Shown here piece after piece: positions 35,401 to 45,805 of a stretch of 64,000 nt of DNA. The notes under the pieces are model-generated. The model was not told where the DNA came from and searched no databases. It worked only from the letters and a program-made list of their open reading frames with translations. This stretch comes from Tubiluchus corallicola (Eukaryota > Priapulida > Priapulimorpha > Priapulimorphida > Tubiluchidae), in assembly GCA_030141605.1 (NCBI GenBank), contig JAQGDQ010000047.1, positions 558,001 to 622,000 of the forward strand, given 5' to 3'. The translations under genes were made by a program, and so were the position numbers. Position 1 is the stretch's first letter, and each line of letters begins with the position of its first letter.

Positions 35401-38056
35401 CTCCTCTTATGTTAAGATTTCGAAATTTTGCTCATTTGTGTAGTAATTTAACAAACTTTAAAAAGTATTATATCCACTCCACTGACCTAGCAATTTTCAC
35501 CGGTAGTTTGCAATGATTAATAGTTATCGCACATAGAACGGTGACAGTTTTGCATGTTAGGAAGTTGTATCTGCAAAATTTAAAAATGTGTGTATTTTAT
35601 CCATATATCGATATTGCTTTCAAAATTGCCCCTATATGAATTTTACAAAAAGCTGCTACATTGGAATGTAAGCCCCTATTTGTTCTAACAAACAATAACA
35701 GTACCTTGCAATGTTTATTTGGCATTGTGATTTCTTTGTAATATCAATTAAAAATGTTCACAATGCTCAACAGCTATTTTTCTAGCAAAAATAATTTTAG
35801 AAACCGTTTATTTTTACATTTTGTGAATCACGAACTCTGGAAAAGTTAGCAACAAGCCATACGGCTATCCTACTAAGCTAGCAGATAATCAGTTGCCAAC
35901 AGTGTTGGAAATGTTCTACGCGCATTATCAATTGAAAATGGAGACCCAGCCAGAGAAGGACCCAGGACACAAATTTGTTGCATAGCAGAAGAGATTGTAG
36001 CACAAGCTGTATTCGCTGTATATATTTTTTATGAGACGAGAGGCTTCTTCTTTCACCACCTCAAAGTTGTATGACGTGATGAGACTAATGGAAACACTGG
36101 AAAAACAAAATAGACATTTACCATAACCTTGAGTAATCTCTCATCTCATTAAAAACTGTTAAGGAGGCACATGAGTCGGGACAAGTGTCATTAATTTGAA
36201 CACGATTCTGTTTCGATGAGTTTGTCTTGACAGTATATGGTGGACTCCAGTGCGGGTCAGAAAACTCAGAACTTGCATGATTTGAGTAACTTTTCTGGTC
36301 AGTCGCTGCATCCAAGTTGATTTTATCATCCATCTCAAGCATAGTTTTCTCGATGTGCAGGCTTTGTTTTTGCTATTTACTGGCACTTTATCCAGCTCAT
36401 GTGGAATCTTTTGCAACTCTGTCATAATCCTTTTAATAGCGCCTTTAAGTGTTATGTGACAATTAACGCTTTTGCGTATATAGCGAATACAACTTGTGCT
36501 ACAATCTCTTTTGCTACGCAACAAATCTGTGCTGGATCCTTCTCTGACTGGGCCTCCATTTTGAATTGATAATGCCATAGAACAATTCCAACTGTTGGCA
36601 ACTGATTATCTGGTAGCTTAGTAGGATAGTCGAGTGACTTTCTGCTAACTTTTCCAGAGTTCGTGACTCACAAAATGTAAAAATAAACGGTTTCTAAAAT
36701 AATTTTTGCTAGAAAAATAGCTGTTGAGCATTGTGAACATTTTCAATTGATATTACAAAGAAATCACCATGCCAAATAAACATTGTAAGGTACTGTTATT
36801 GTTTGTTAGAACAAATAGGGGTTTACATTCCAATGTAGCAGCTTTTTGAAAAATTCATATAGGGGTAATTTTGAAAGCAATGGCGATATATGGATAAAAT
36901 GCACACATTTTTAAATTTTGCAGATACAACTTCCTAACATGCAAAACTGTCACAGTTCTATGTGCGATAACTATTAATCGTTGCAAACTACCGGTGAAAA
37001 TTGCTAGGTCAGTGGAGTGGATATAATAGTTTTTAAAGTTTGTCAAATTACTACACAAATGAGCATAATTCCGAAATCTTAACATAAGAGGAGACACGTG
37101 TTGCCAAAGCTTAATCAAACTCAAAATTTACCCATGTTAGCATCTCGTCAAACCTCCAGAGTAGGAAAAGTTGCAAAAAGATTGAATGATTGAATAAAAA
37201 AAGTTATTTTCACCACACCCTAATATATATGTGTATGTATGTATGTATGTATGTATGTATGTATGTATGTATGCATGTATTGTGAAAATAAAGAATTATC
37301 AGCATCATAACTGTAGTTCTGGTAAAACTGCAAGAAATTCAAAAAGTGATTGTGTGTCCATAAATTTGTTAGTGGAGCTGCAAAGCGTAGTAGTGTAACA
37401 GAAAAAATCTTACCTTCTGAGTGCTTGCTGCCTCTCCTTTCTGTATTGCCAAAGCGCGAAGCCCACAAGAAAACCAATTATGGAGAAACCGACGACACCA
37501 AATACGGACAGCACAATTACAAGCCATGGTTCTGTGGCTCCATCACCAGCATCAGTACCTTTAAAGTTATCAATTCCAAATTAACAAGATTAACGTGAAT
37601 CATTTGCAGCTGTAAATGACTGATCAAGGTGCGCAAGAACTTCTCGATGATCGCAAATGAATCATATTCCTTCTGTGATACTTGCGTAAATTTTTTTTAG
37701 GAAATCATACACACATTGAAAAGTACTCAATATGATGAGATGAACAGTGACTTTCATCTTGTACACGTGAAATCATAATTCTAGCAACCATTTAATTTTT
37801 ACTCGAATTCTGGACGCATAATTAAATCTTCACAAAGTAGCTTGTCAGTAAAAAGTAAGTCCAAATTTCACGCTGCAAAAACAAAAATGAAAACTATATA
37901 TATATGCGTATATACATATTTGTAATTAAGCTTACTTGAACTTGTTGGAATTGTCGAAGTTATGTTATCTATATTTGCTACATATTCCATATTGTCCACA
38001 TCCATGAATAAACACCACGTTTTCTTGCATCCAATTAATGAATCCGTACTTTCGTT
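25683..38056 (-). CDS. Receptor-type protein tyrosine phosphatase, catalytically dead, single PTP domain, 5'-incomplete
   Basis: Minus-strand exons, 5' to 3': candidate ectodomain 38056-37936, transmembrane 37558-37414, probable juxtamembrane 34144-34073 and 33604-33472, then PTP-domain exons 32883-32812, 31286-31193, 29971-29895, 29234-29100, 28887-28750, 27804-27641, 27242-27107, 26701-26641 and tail 26431-25683. The firm part (32883 to the stop) reads 541 residues without a break. PTP motifs in order: [67 protein letters not shown] (WPD loop), [19 protein letters not shown] (P-loop), RMVQTEEQYEF (Q-loop). Cys of HCSAG is Gly, WPD is WKE and KNRY is KNRN, so phosphatase activity is not expected, though the P-loop Arg and Q-loop Gln remain. 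A single PTP domain plus membrane segment recalls R3-type receptors; orthology is not resolved. Ectodomain exons further upstream were not identified. Confidence 0.9.
27107..27242 (-). CDS. PTP P-loop exon (SAGAGRTG) of the pseudophosphatase
   Basis: 136 bp; its first T completes an AGT Ser codon, giving [19 protein letters not shown] followed by [21 protein letters not shown]-loop Arg and the Q-loop region are conserved, so the fold appears intact. The residue just before the Ser, normally Cys, comes from the preceding exon and is Gly. Confidence 0.92.
27641..27804 (-). CDS. PTP exon carrying WKE loop and the Cys-to-Gly position
   Basis: 164 bp from acceptor TATTTTTATAG to donor GTGAGTG. 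It reads ...[19 protein letters not shown]... and ends CTA GTG CAC GGC AG, i.e. L-V-H-G followed by split Ser. Active enzymes have W-P-D-H-G-V-P and V-H-C-S at these places. The donor leaves no alternative reading that would restore Cys. Confidence 0.92.
30098..30172 (-). repeat. tRNA-derived SINE-like relic
   Basis: Read on the minus strand it has an A-box-like GTGTAGTCTAAT (about 30165-30153) and a B-box-like GGTTTAAATCC (30116-30106) at tRNA spacing. The match to pol III internal promoters is imperfect and no cloverleaf is intact. Confidence 0.5.
30411..30470 (-). repeat. tRNA-derived SINE-like relic (Leu-like anticodon arm)
   Basis: On the minus strand GTTGAACTTAAAATCC is followed by GACCCCCGGTTCAAAA, resembling a tRNA anticodon arm with a TTAAAAT loop and a B box. 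The 5' half is degraded. Confidence 0.4.
30527..30592 (+). repeat. tRNA-derived SINE-like relic
   Basis: GTGTGGCCTAGTGATCATG (A-box-like) is followed by GTAATCCAGAGGCCCTGG and GGTGCAAATCC (B-box-like, one change from GGTTCAAATCC) at tRNA spacing. This is the best of the cluster. Confidence 0.6.
30783..30835 (+). repeat. tRNA-derived SINE-like relic
   Basis: TGTGGTCTAGTGATTCTTGG is followed by CCATGGTTCACATTCGGATT, i.e. an A-box-like block and a B-box-like GGTTCACATTC. Spacing is shorter than in a full tRNA. Confidence 0.5.
33472..33604 (-). CDS. Candidate juxtamembrane exon of the receptor PTP
   Basis: A 133-bp open stretch between an AG (weak tract of CAA repeats before it) and a GTAAAA donor. 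It enters in phase 2 and leaves in phase 0, exactly what is needed to join exon 34144-34073 to exon 32883-32812. It reads [15 protein letters not shown]... and ends ...MQICKY. There is no family motif to confirm it, so this rests on phase and openness only. Confidence 0.35.
33605..33640 (+). repeat. (GTT)n short microsatellite
   Basis: Seven GTT units at about 33615-33636 (CAA on minus), immediately upstream (minus orientation) of the candidate exon 33604-33472. Confidence 0.8.
34073..34144 (-). CDS. Probable juxtamembrane exon of the receptor PTP
   Basis: 72 bp between acceptor TTTCTTATAG and donor GTAACA. In the phase supplied by the transmembrane exon it reads [20 protein letters not shown] and then WRR. 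Six Arg or Lys residues in the last twelve fit a cytoplasmic segment next to the membrane. Confidence 0.5.
35281..37222. mobile_element. Foldback-type element with about 740-bp inverted arms
   Basis: The left arm 35281-36022 and right arm 36479-37222 are near-identical inverted copies (outer ends TAGGGTGTGGTGAAAATAAC and its complement), with only scattered substitutions by eye. A unique 456-bp spacer separates them. Flanks are (TA)-rich, so a target duplication cannot be defined. On the minus strand the right arm plus spacer contains a 139-codon frame (36578-36159) and an overlapping 74-codon frame (36342-36118) with no family I recognise. The element lies in the intron between the transmembrane and juxtamembrane exons of the receptor PTP. 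Confidence 0.85.
37233..37280 (+). repeat. (GTAT)n microsatellite abutting the foldback element
   Basis: About eleven GTAT units, the last ones interrupted (ATGCATGTAT), starting ten bases after the right end of the foldback element. Confidence 0.9.
37414..37558 (-). CDS. Transmembrane exon of the receptor PTP pseudophosphatase
   Basis: Read on minus after acceptor [20 protein letters not shown], then a hydrophobic stretch of about 24 residues ([20 protein letters not shown], then GFAL), then [12 protein letters not shown], a basic stop-transfer. The orientation therefore places the C-terminal PTP domain in the cytoplasm. Codons join the upstream exon (A|GT) and the downstream one (AG|G) in phase. 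Confidence 0.88.
37936..38056 (-). CDS. Candidate extracellular juxtamembrane exon of the receptor PTP
   Basis: Open frame ending AGT TCA A|GTAAGC, which joins in phase to the transmembrane exon (S|TDAGDG). It reads ...[20 protein letters not shown]... with a possible N-glycosylation site (N-I-T) and a Ser/Thr-rich end. The 5' border is uncertain: the better-looking acceptor at 38065 would bring in an in-frame TGA, so 38056 is a compromise. An internal Met start is also possible. Confidence 0.5.
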
Positions 38057-40406
38057 CTTTCAAACTAAAAAAAATCAATACTTAGTAGGACTATGATCGT
38101 TGCTCATAGGCTTATGGGAACTAATAAGCGTATGCAGAAATACCGCAAAACATTGCCATTATATGATAAAAGTTGGTTACACTTACGGGACAAAGGTTGG
38201 CAATGTGTCAACGCCCTAAATGCTCATAACGATACTGAGGGGTATAAAAAATCGTGTGCGAATGGGTAACTCTAAATGAGGCAGAAAAGATAGGTACTTT
38301 TAAGTGATCAACACATGATGAAGCTTTGGTCAAAACAAAACATGCGGATGAAGCTTTATTGAAAGCAAAATAGTCACGGCCGAAACAATTATCTTTTTCG
38401 TTACAGACTTCTGGGTAACAAAAGTCAAGCCGTAATGTTGTGCTACCTTTTGTAAACTGAATATTTCATAAACTCGCGTGTTAGGATTAGTAGATACCTT
38501 ATAGAATTAAAAATGTATTTGCTAAACAATCATGTATGGAACACTATAAAATGTGTAAATAACAAATTTTACAGCACAAAAGTTTTATATTTCGCTGCAT
38601 TGAATGTTCAAACAGTATGCTTTATTTGCACATACTTGCACCACAAGTCATTTCACATTTTGATAAATATGCAGCAATGATAGCCAATGATTTAGCCTTT
38701 GACGAGCATAAATTATGCAGTAAACATGAAGCTTGGATGAGCAAACTTGAAGCGCTTCAATAAATTAAAAGTGGCGCTATTTCGGCGAGAATAAAGGATT
38801 ATGGGCATTTACTATTAAATTAGAGCACTACATTCACATAGACTATACAAATTGTTGGACGCCTGTGTGTAGATCGTTATTGGTATGATGGCTATATAGT
38901 ATCACGGAAAGAAGATCCGATCAGGCCTACGAGTATGCTTAATCTCTGTCTAACACGATTGCGATAATAATAACCCATTTTGTTTATTTTCTCACTACGT
39001 TAATTGAATAATAAATCCGAGGCATTTAATTAATGAACAACGGTTTTATTCGTAGGATAACTATGGTCATCATACATCTTCGCCAACACATGGCAACTAT
39101 TGCAGTAGTTATTATTAGTATTCATTGCTCTTCTACTGTTACTTGATACAAAACAATGACTACGTACAGTACACGAAAAACTAACTAGAGAAGTCCAGAA
39201 TATTCTGGCTGAGAAAACAGTTTTTTAGTATGAATAGTTCAAGAAAATTACAACAAATGTATGAAATGGAACTTACAAATATCGCGATTTCATACCGATC
39301 TGTAAAAAGGATTTAACCGAAATTTCGTACGTTGGGCTTAAATACCCTATCCTACCTACACCAAAACTTGTTTGTTGGCTCTTGCTTATATGTTCTGCTT
39401 TAATTGCAGTTTCGAAGTCAATGCCTTCAAAGCAAAGCAGCTTATAATCTTAATTGGCATGTATATATTAACAGGTAAATTATCATTCAAATTTACATAG
39501 TCCACTTGTGTGTGCAGCACACAACGAACAGTTTGCACGTGGCGAATTTATGAAGCGATATCCGCATACAAAACCTTTACTTGCCTAACAAAATAAACAA
39601 GACTTTGTCGCTGTTGTTCAAGCAAGCTAGTACAAATACTGTACGAACAGGACAATAAAAACATCTCCATGACTTAACAGAAATGCTTAAAAAGTTGTCA
39701 GTTACCATAAATATATTGTGTAGCTCATATTATTTATGACGGAATATCACATGGCTACATATATACATGTACTCAAACGTTCTACATTTTCCTTCACGTA
39801 TGTAATATAAAACGACGATTAGCTTGCGTTCGCAATAAAATTTCAATACTAGAGCTGCAGTGGTCGTAAAACATGTTCTGCGGACTCGATAAAAACATAT
39901 CACATTGATGATCCAAAACCAGTTCAGTTTGGTTCCTTGAAATTTTGTTCTCGGTTTCGTGTGTTTGGAAAATTTCGCTCCTTAAAGGCATAATTTTATA
40001 AACTGTAGTCACGTTTATATTGCGGATGCTTCACTTTCATGATCCTCAAAAAAACCCGTTAAATTTGTTAAAAAAGCAGTGTCTGTTAAAAAAACTATTT
40101 ATTTTTAACATGGAAATCTTATTGTTACGAAAGTAAGACTTCTTTATTCAATAGTTAAGAAGAACTAACTATACAGGAAACTAGGCAAAATACTTAATTT
40201 TGCAGCTGACAGAGACAAGCGTCTAGCTACATGTTATATAGAGCTGCGTTAGCAGATGGCTTCCTACTTTGCGGTAACATCTGAAGCTGGCGATTTCCTG
40301 TCCGGTATGGTGGAATCAAACTACTGTTTCTACCAAGGAGAGGAATAAACGCGAATTACTGATCGAAATAAATAGGTCCATCAGATAATTATGTACCGTA
40401 ATGTAC

Positions 40407-40625
<219 letters not shown>

Positions 40626-40920
40626 GCAAGCAAACAAAGAAATGAACAAACAAACAAGCAAGCAATTATAAGTTAGTTAGTAAGAGAGTAAGAAAGTAAT
40701 AGTTAAACGTACATAAGTAAGCAGGTGCTCTCGTGAACAACAGTGAGTAAAAAACTAATTTCAGTATGGTTAAGCCTTAATATTTAAATATTGCTGTTAA
40801 AATTTAATAAAATTGTCATAATTTCGGGAGACAGTATACGCATGGCTTCAAAAGTTTATTAGTAAATTGACGACCGACAACTGAGAAAATTGCTTCTGGG
40901 TAATTAAAATTGGGGTACTT

Positions 40921-41159
40921 TTAGTTATGCCATAACCATTCAATGATTACTATTTGGCAAGGCTCTTCACTAGCAACCAAAATCGCTGATTTCTGTGGCA
41001 CCTCTTCACCACTGTCACTGAGGTTTACTTCTTTTGAGATTCGCTTTATGGTATTCCCAGTGAAACCTGCGTGGGCCGTTCACGGATTACAGAAATAATC
41101 TTCGGCTTAAAATAGCGTAACATGGCATCCATAAGCAAGTGCGTGTTGACATTTAAAGC
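40921..41159 (-). pseudogene. Exon-like or frameshifted coding remnant, unknown family
   Basis: On the minus strand one frame (about 41159-41070) reads ALNVNTHLLMDAMLRYF and then KPKIISVIRERPTQ; a different frame (about 41080-40921) continues GFTGNTIKRISKEVNLSDSG and then EEVPQKSAILVASEEPC to a stop. Composition looks protein-like in both, and they abut at one point, suggesting a single frame broken by a shift near 41075. It could instead be a spliced exon of the receptor ectodomain. No family was recognised. Confidence 0.3.
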
Positions 41160-43569
41160 CTTAAACATGTGTTGCAATGAAATAAAACTAAAGCAAAAGT
41201 TCTAGTTAAACAAACAGAAGTGAAATTAGTGATTTAGTAACATGGTGGCAGTAACAAATCAGTCTTTTCAATTAGAAGTCTAGCAATTAAAAGTTCTTAA
41301 CCCTTTTTTGTATATAAATTTTGCAAAAGATGCTGTTCAAAATGTAGGCACAATACACTTTCAGTTTAATGTGAATATAATAACTATGTAGACCGGTAAC
41401 ATGGACCAAATAAGCTAGTGCACTTATTACATGCTAAAACAGCGCTCTGTTGTTTCAAATTGTTGGAAAAAAAACTTACGTTCTGTGTAGCTGCTGTGCA
41501 GTAGTTCAAATGTCATTCAAAATGGTTGACATTCCAGTTTTGTAGAGTATTATAAGCTCAAAGAAGGTCATCATATGTAGAAACTTCAACAATTGCTGCA
41601 ACTTTTAAGATATTCGGAGACCTTGGATTCGAAATCAAAATCAATGTATTTGAGCCCAGTGTCCATGCTTTGCCAAAGAAGCATCCATTCTTTAGATAAA
41701 CCTTTTTCCAATGTATATAAATTCACAAACACTTGGCATATAACAACAGCAACAAAACTAGCAACAGCTCTTCCGCGTGCAACAGCCGTGTGCTGCCTTC
41801 ACACTACTATGCTGAGCGTTCTCTGAACTTTAGACCAAGTAGGACAGATACCGCCTCCATTCTCAAAGTGTTGTCAGTTGGGCATCAGTAATAAGCTCCT
41901 TACGCTGCTTATGAAATTAGAGGGCACAAACGTAACTACGTGTCGATAAGAAGAATATAATTATATGGGTCACAGTGTCAAATAGCTAAGTGTCATTAAA
42001 CACTTGCAAGAAACTGCTAGCTAGGTCAATACCTAAAGACACTTTGCGCGCTTCATTGCGCAAGAACTAATGCGTTAAATAATGCTGCAGTTTATGGTGG
42101 GAAATTACCATATACCGTGTGGGTAAAACTGCCAAGTCTTTAATAAGATATGAATTGTACAACATGTAGTAAGTAAACTGTTTTCATTAATAATACGATT
42201 GCTGGCCCGTTATAGAGGTCGATGTTTTCTAATTATCAATGCAAACTGTGATGCAAATGACACAATTTAAAGCTATAGCAAATGGCCGTAAAACAAGGCA
42301 AATACGAAATTGATATCCGAAGGTATATTTGTACAGATATGCTTAGCGATCATTTTTGATTCGTTTAAATAAATATTTAGTAACAATTACTATCTTATTT
42401 ACTAGTGAGAAAAGACCATCATTTAAAACCTATACTTTTTGTTATTTTAATCAGTGGTAGTTTGATAATGCTTAACATAAAATTTAAAAAATGCGGTAGA
42501 AGTATTTCTTTGTGAAATAAAATTTAGTGTATAATACTTTTAAACTTAAAGCAAACACTATCGTTTGTGTAACTTATTGCACTGAATGCACTCTGTTTTT
42601 TGATTAGCCTAGCTTTAGCTTTACTTTATTGTGGCGCCCCCTGAAAGCAGTAATGAAAATCATTGGGGAAATCCTTTCAGCGGCACGGTACCACAGAGCA
42701 GCATGCGTGCAAAAGTAACGCGGGATGCAACTTAAGCAAAAATTATCACGTTTGTAAAAAATAACCATACTGGTAAAAAATCATTAATTTTGCAAAGTAG
42801 TAACTACTTTTGTCAAAATTATAGTTTTTGCATTGCAGTGTTGATAACTGATATTCTTGCCCTGAGTTGACGTTATTCGACTGTATTTTATAGTATATAT
42901 ATTTTTAGTAAGCAACTAATTGTAGAAATTAAAATTATATTTATGTAAAATTAATATATATGTATATATATATATTTACATACATATACATAGAAATACG
43001 AAGCCTTCCGTATCTTTTTTAGTTGCATAAGTCATTCGAACAGGTTAGCGTAATATAATAACCTAAGCAATAATACTTCGTATTGAAAGTTTTTTGGGAC
43101 ATACTCTAAATTGCCTTTTCTTTCCCTTTAATGTATTTTAGCAACAACATGTATTAATGCTCACATTTGAAATAATAAGTTAATGCATTAACTCATGTCA
43201 TAATTGCATCTTGTTTAATTTTATTTTATTCGTTTTCGCAGGCGTCGTATGTGGTCACACGCGCTGTTTGTACTCAAACAGCCTACAACAAACCCCTAGA
43301 CGTCCCCTAGTGACGGCCATTAAGTTTTTGATTAATAACGTCAGAGATCTTAAGTAGCCCCAGCATATATGTAAGCTAAATCGCCTTATATGTTCGGGTG
43401 GGTATGTGATATTTGTGCACCAAGTAAAACTTATTGTTCATATTTTTATCGTCGTTTAATGGATTTTCAACGATTCACTATTTTCCTGAATGACACTCTC
43501 ACAATGATCGCTTCACTAAATTAAACTTATTAAAAATACACGCACAATTAACATGCACAACAAGGCCTT

Positions 43570-43650
43570 GAGAGCTAGCGTGGTACAGTGGCTTTGGCTA
43601 GAGTACTTGACTTATAAAGTACTTTCAACATAATTTCAGGTTTCAAAGAA
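43570..43650 (+). repeat. tRNA-derived SINE-like relic
   Basis: GAGCTAGCGTGGTACAGTGG (A-box-like TAGCGTGGTACAGTGG) is followed about 45 bases later by GGTTTCAAAGAAAT (B-box-like). Degenerate. Confidence 0.4.
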
Positions 43651-45805
43651 ATGGTGATTTTTTGTACCTAATCTACGTGTCTGCGTTTTATCAGCTGGCA
43701 ACCACACCACGTAAGTTAGAAATCATCCAGATGTTATTCGGAACAATTCACTATTGATCTCAGAACATTATCCGCAAAACATTTCAATTTTTTGAGAATC
43801 TTACAATTGCTTGGGTTTAATTCCTTTCAGTTCTGTTGTTCTTGTTTGTGTGCAATCGAAAGCGCATAGAATATGATAAGCACTGTAAACTATTCCCTGA
43901 TGTACAGAAAGGCCTACGTGCTTACGTACTTATGCCTACATGTATGGAGATACTATTAACAGTATCATTCGACTAACTCTTTTTATTTTTCTTACTAGCA
44001 TTCTTAATTTTCCTTGTTAGGTGAAAATACCTGTGCAGTAAAGCTTCTTCCACAATATTCATAAGTACCAACAGTTAAAGTAAGCTGTCGCCGTTCCTTC
44101 TGTTGCAATCACGAGATAACATTTTTGACCCAGCTTGCTATACACCTTTAACATGGCCAGTGTGCACCACTGGACCATGAATCACTAGCTTAACTGGTGA
44201 CAAATATCGAGTAACACAGCAGCCATGAGCCATCATTGAAGAATCAGCCATAAGCCATTATTAAAAAGTCAACTGATATGTAAATACTACGTCACGAAAC
44301 TATTTAAAAAAAGAACAACAAAAATTTTGGTTGGATTTGCAGGGATGCAATACAATTTATTTTCCATGTGAAACTCAATACAATGCAAATAAAATCAATT
44401 AACGGCCAATGAACATTTTTGCTTGTGAACTGCTCATTAAAGAAGCATATAGTTGGTATGTGGCTGATCAAGTAAAATTAATCATACACACGTTGGATGA
44501 TTAATCTCCAATATATTAGGGAAGTAGAACAACCAGTACAGTGCATTTAAAACAATGTCATTATAAACATAGCATATATCTATTAAATCAATAAAACATA
44601 AATCTTTCTCTGGAATGTTATACCTGAAATACTGCAGGGTGTAAATAAAATAGTTTTCTGGCCTTTGAGACAGTTTTAGACTTTTCGCTGAGAATAATAA
44701 TGCATTGTTGCTGTGTTTCCATGTTAACAATAAAATTAGCTGTACTACTTGTATACAGCCAGCAAAATATACAAGTTATACATCGCCATTCATTGTTTCC
44801 GCTGGAAACATAACTACAAAGTTACAGTACAGTAATACCCTGGAATTTGTACATTTTGTATTTACGACAGGCATGCTCATTTGAATTTCGTATTAAACTT
44901 GTATTCTAACAGTTTTCAGCACAAGAGTTCCATCATTTTGTGTGTGCTAGATGCAAAGTGAATAGCAGTTATTATCAAACACTTACTTTTTGGCAATTGC
45001 CACATCAAATATTTTATAATATTCAAACTCAGTTATTTCTAAGTTTAAAATACATCCTTGGAAAACATTGAGGTATTACTATACTGTTCTATGAATATGC
45101 AAAAATACTTTTAAAAATCTTAGACCCGATTTAACATGAAGACAAATATAATTTAAGATTACTATGTTTCAGAAAGGATTCGTGGATTTGCATCATCATC
45201 TAACCACATTACCATTGATACCTGTCTTAAATAGACTATCTTTGGTGATACACATTGTAAACACAATCTTTGGTTTCAGTTCACACAAAAAATATAATTA
45301 CAATTCAAATATAAAGATAAGTCAAGAGGTGCACAATAGTTTAAAATTGTCAATTAAAAACTTATATTAAAAATCGTCGAAAAAGTAAAATGCATTGCTT
45401 GACTAGTAAGTTTGCTCAATCAGGAAACATTTTTGCATGATTGGAAATGTGTATTCAAATACGATTATACGGGGGCCACTTTTATTCACATTGCGTCTTG
45501 TGTATGAATGATTGTACATAAACTCCACAATTATTCAACAAAATAAATAGTTACTTTAAATAAATAACATTTGTTCTGAAATACACCATACATAATTTCA
45601 AATATATATATATTTTTTGCTCAAATTTTTTGTGACATTTGATATTTTTAGTTAATTTCACAAATGTGCACAACATGTTGGGTGCCTTTGAGACGACAGT
45701 AATTTTGACCACTTCACTCCTATTTAAGTGTCCCAAGTTTTTCTAAACACTACTCTCACTTCAGTGCTCGCCATCATTCTGACACTATGTGCTACATATC
45801 TTTGT

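Noticed and set aside
36855-37124. 89-codon minus-strand frame in the right arm of the foldback element
   Set aside because: No family resemblance and the inverted left arm does not keep the same frame; most likely chance.
41593-41826. 77-codon plus-strand frame
   Set aside because: Ser/Thr-rich composition without motif; not distinguishable from chance in AT-rich DNA.
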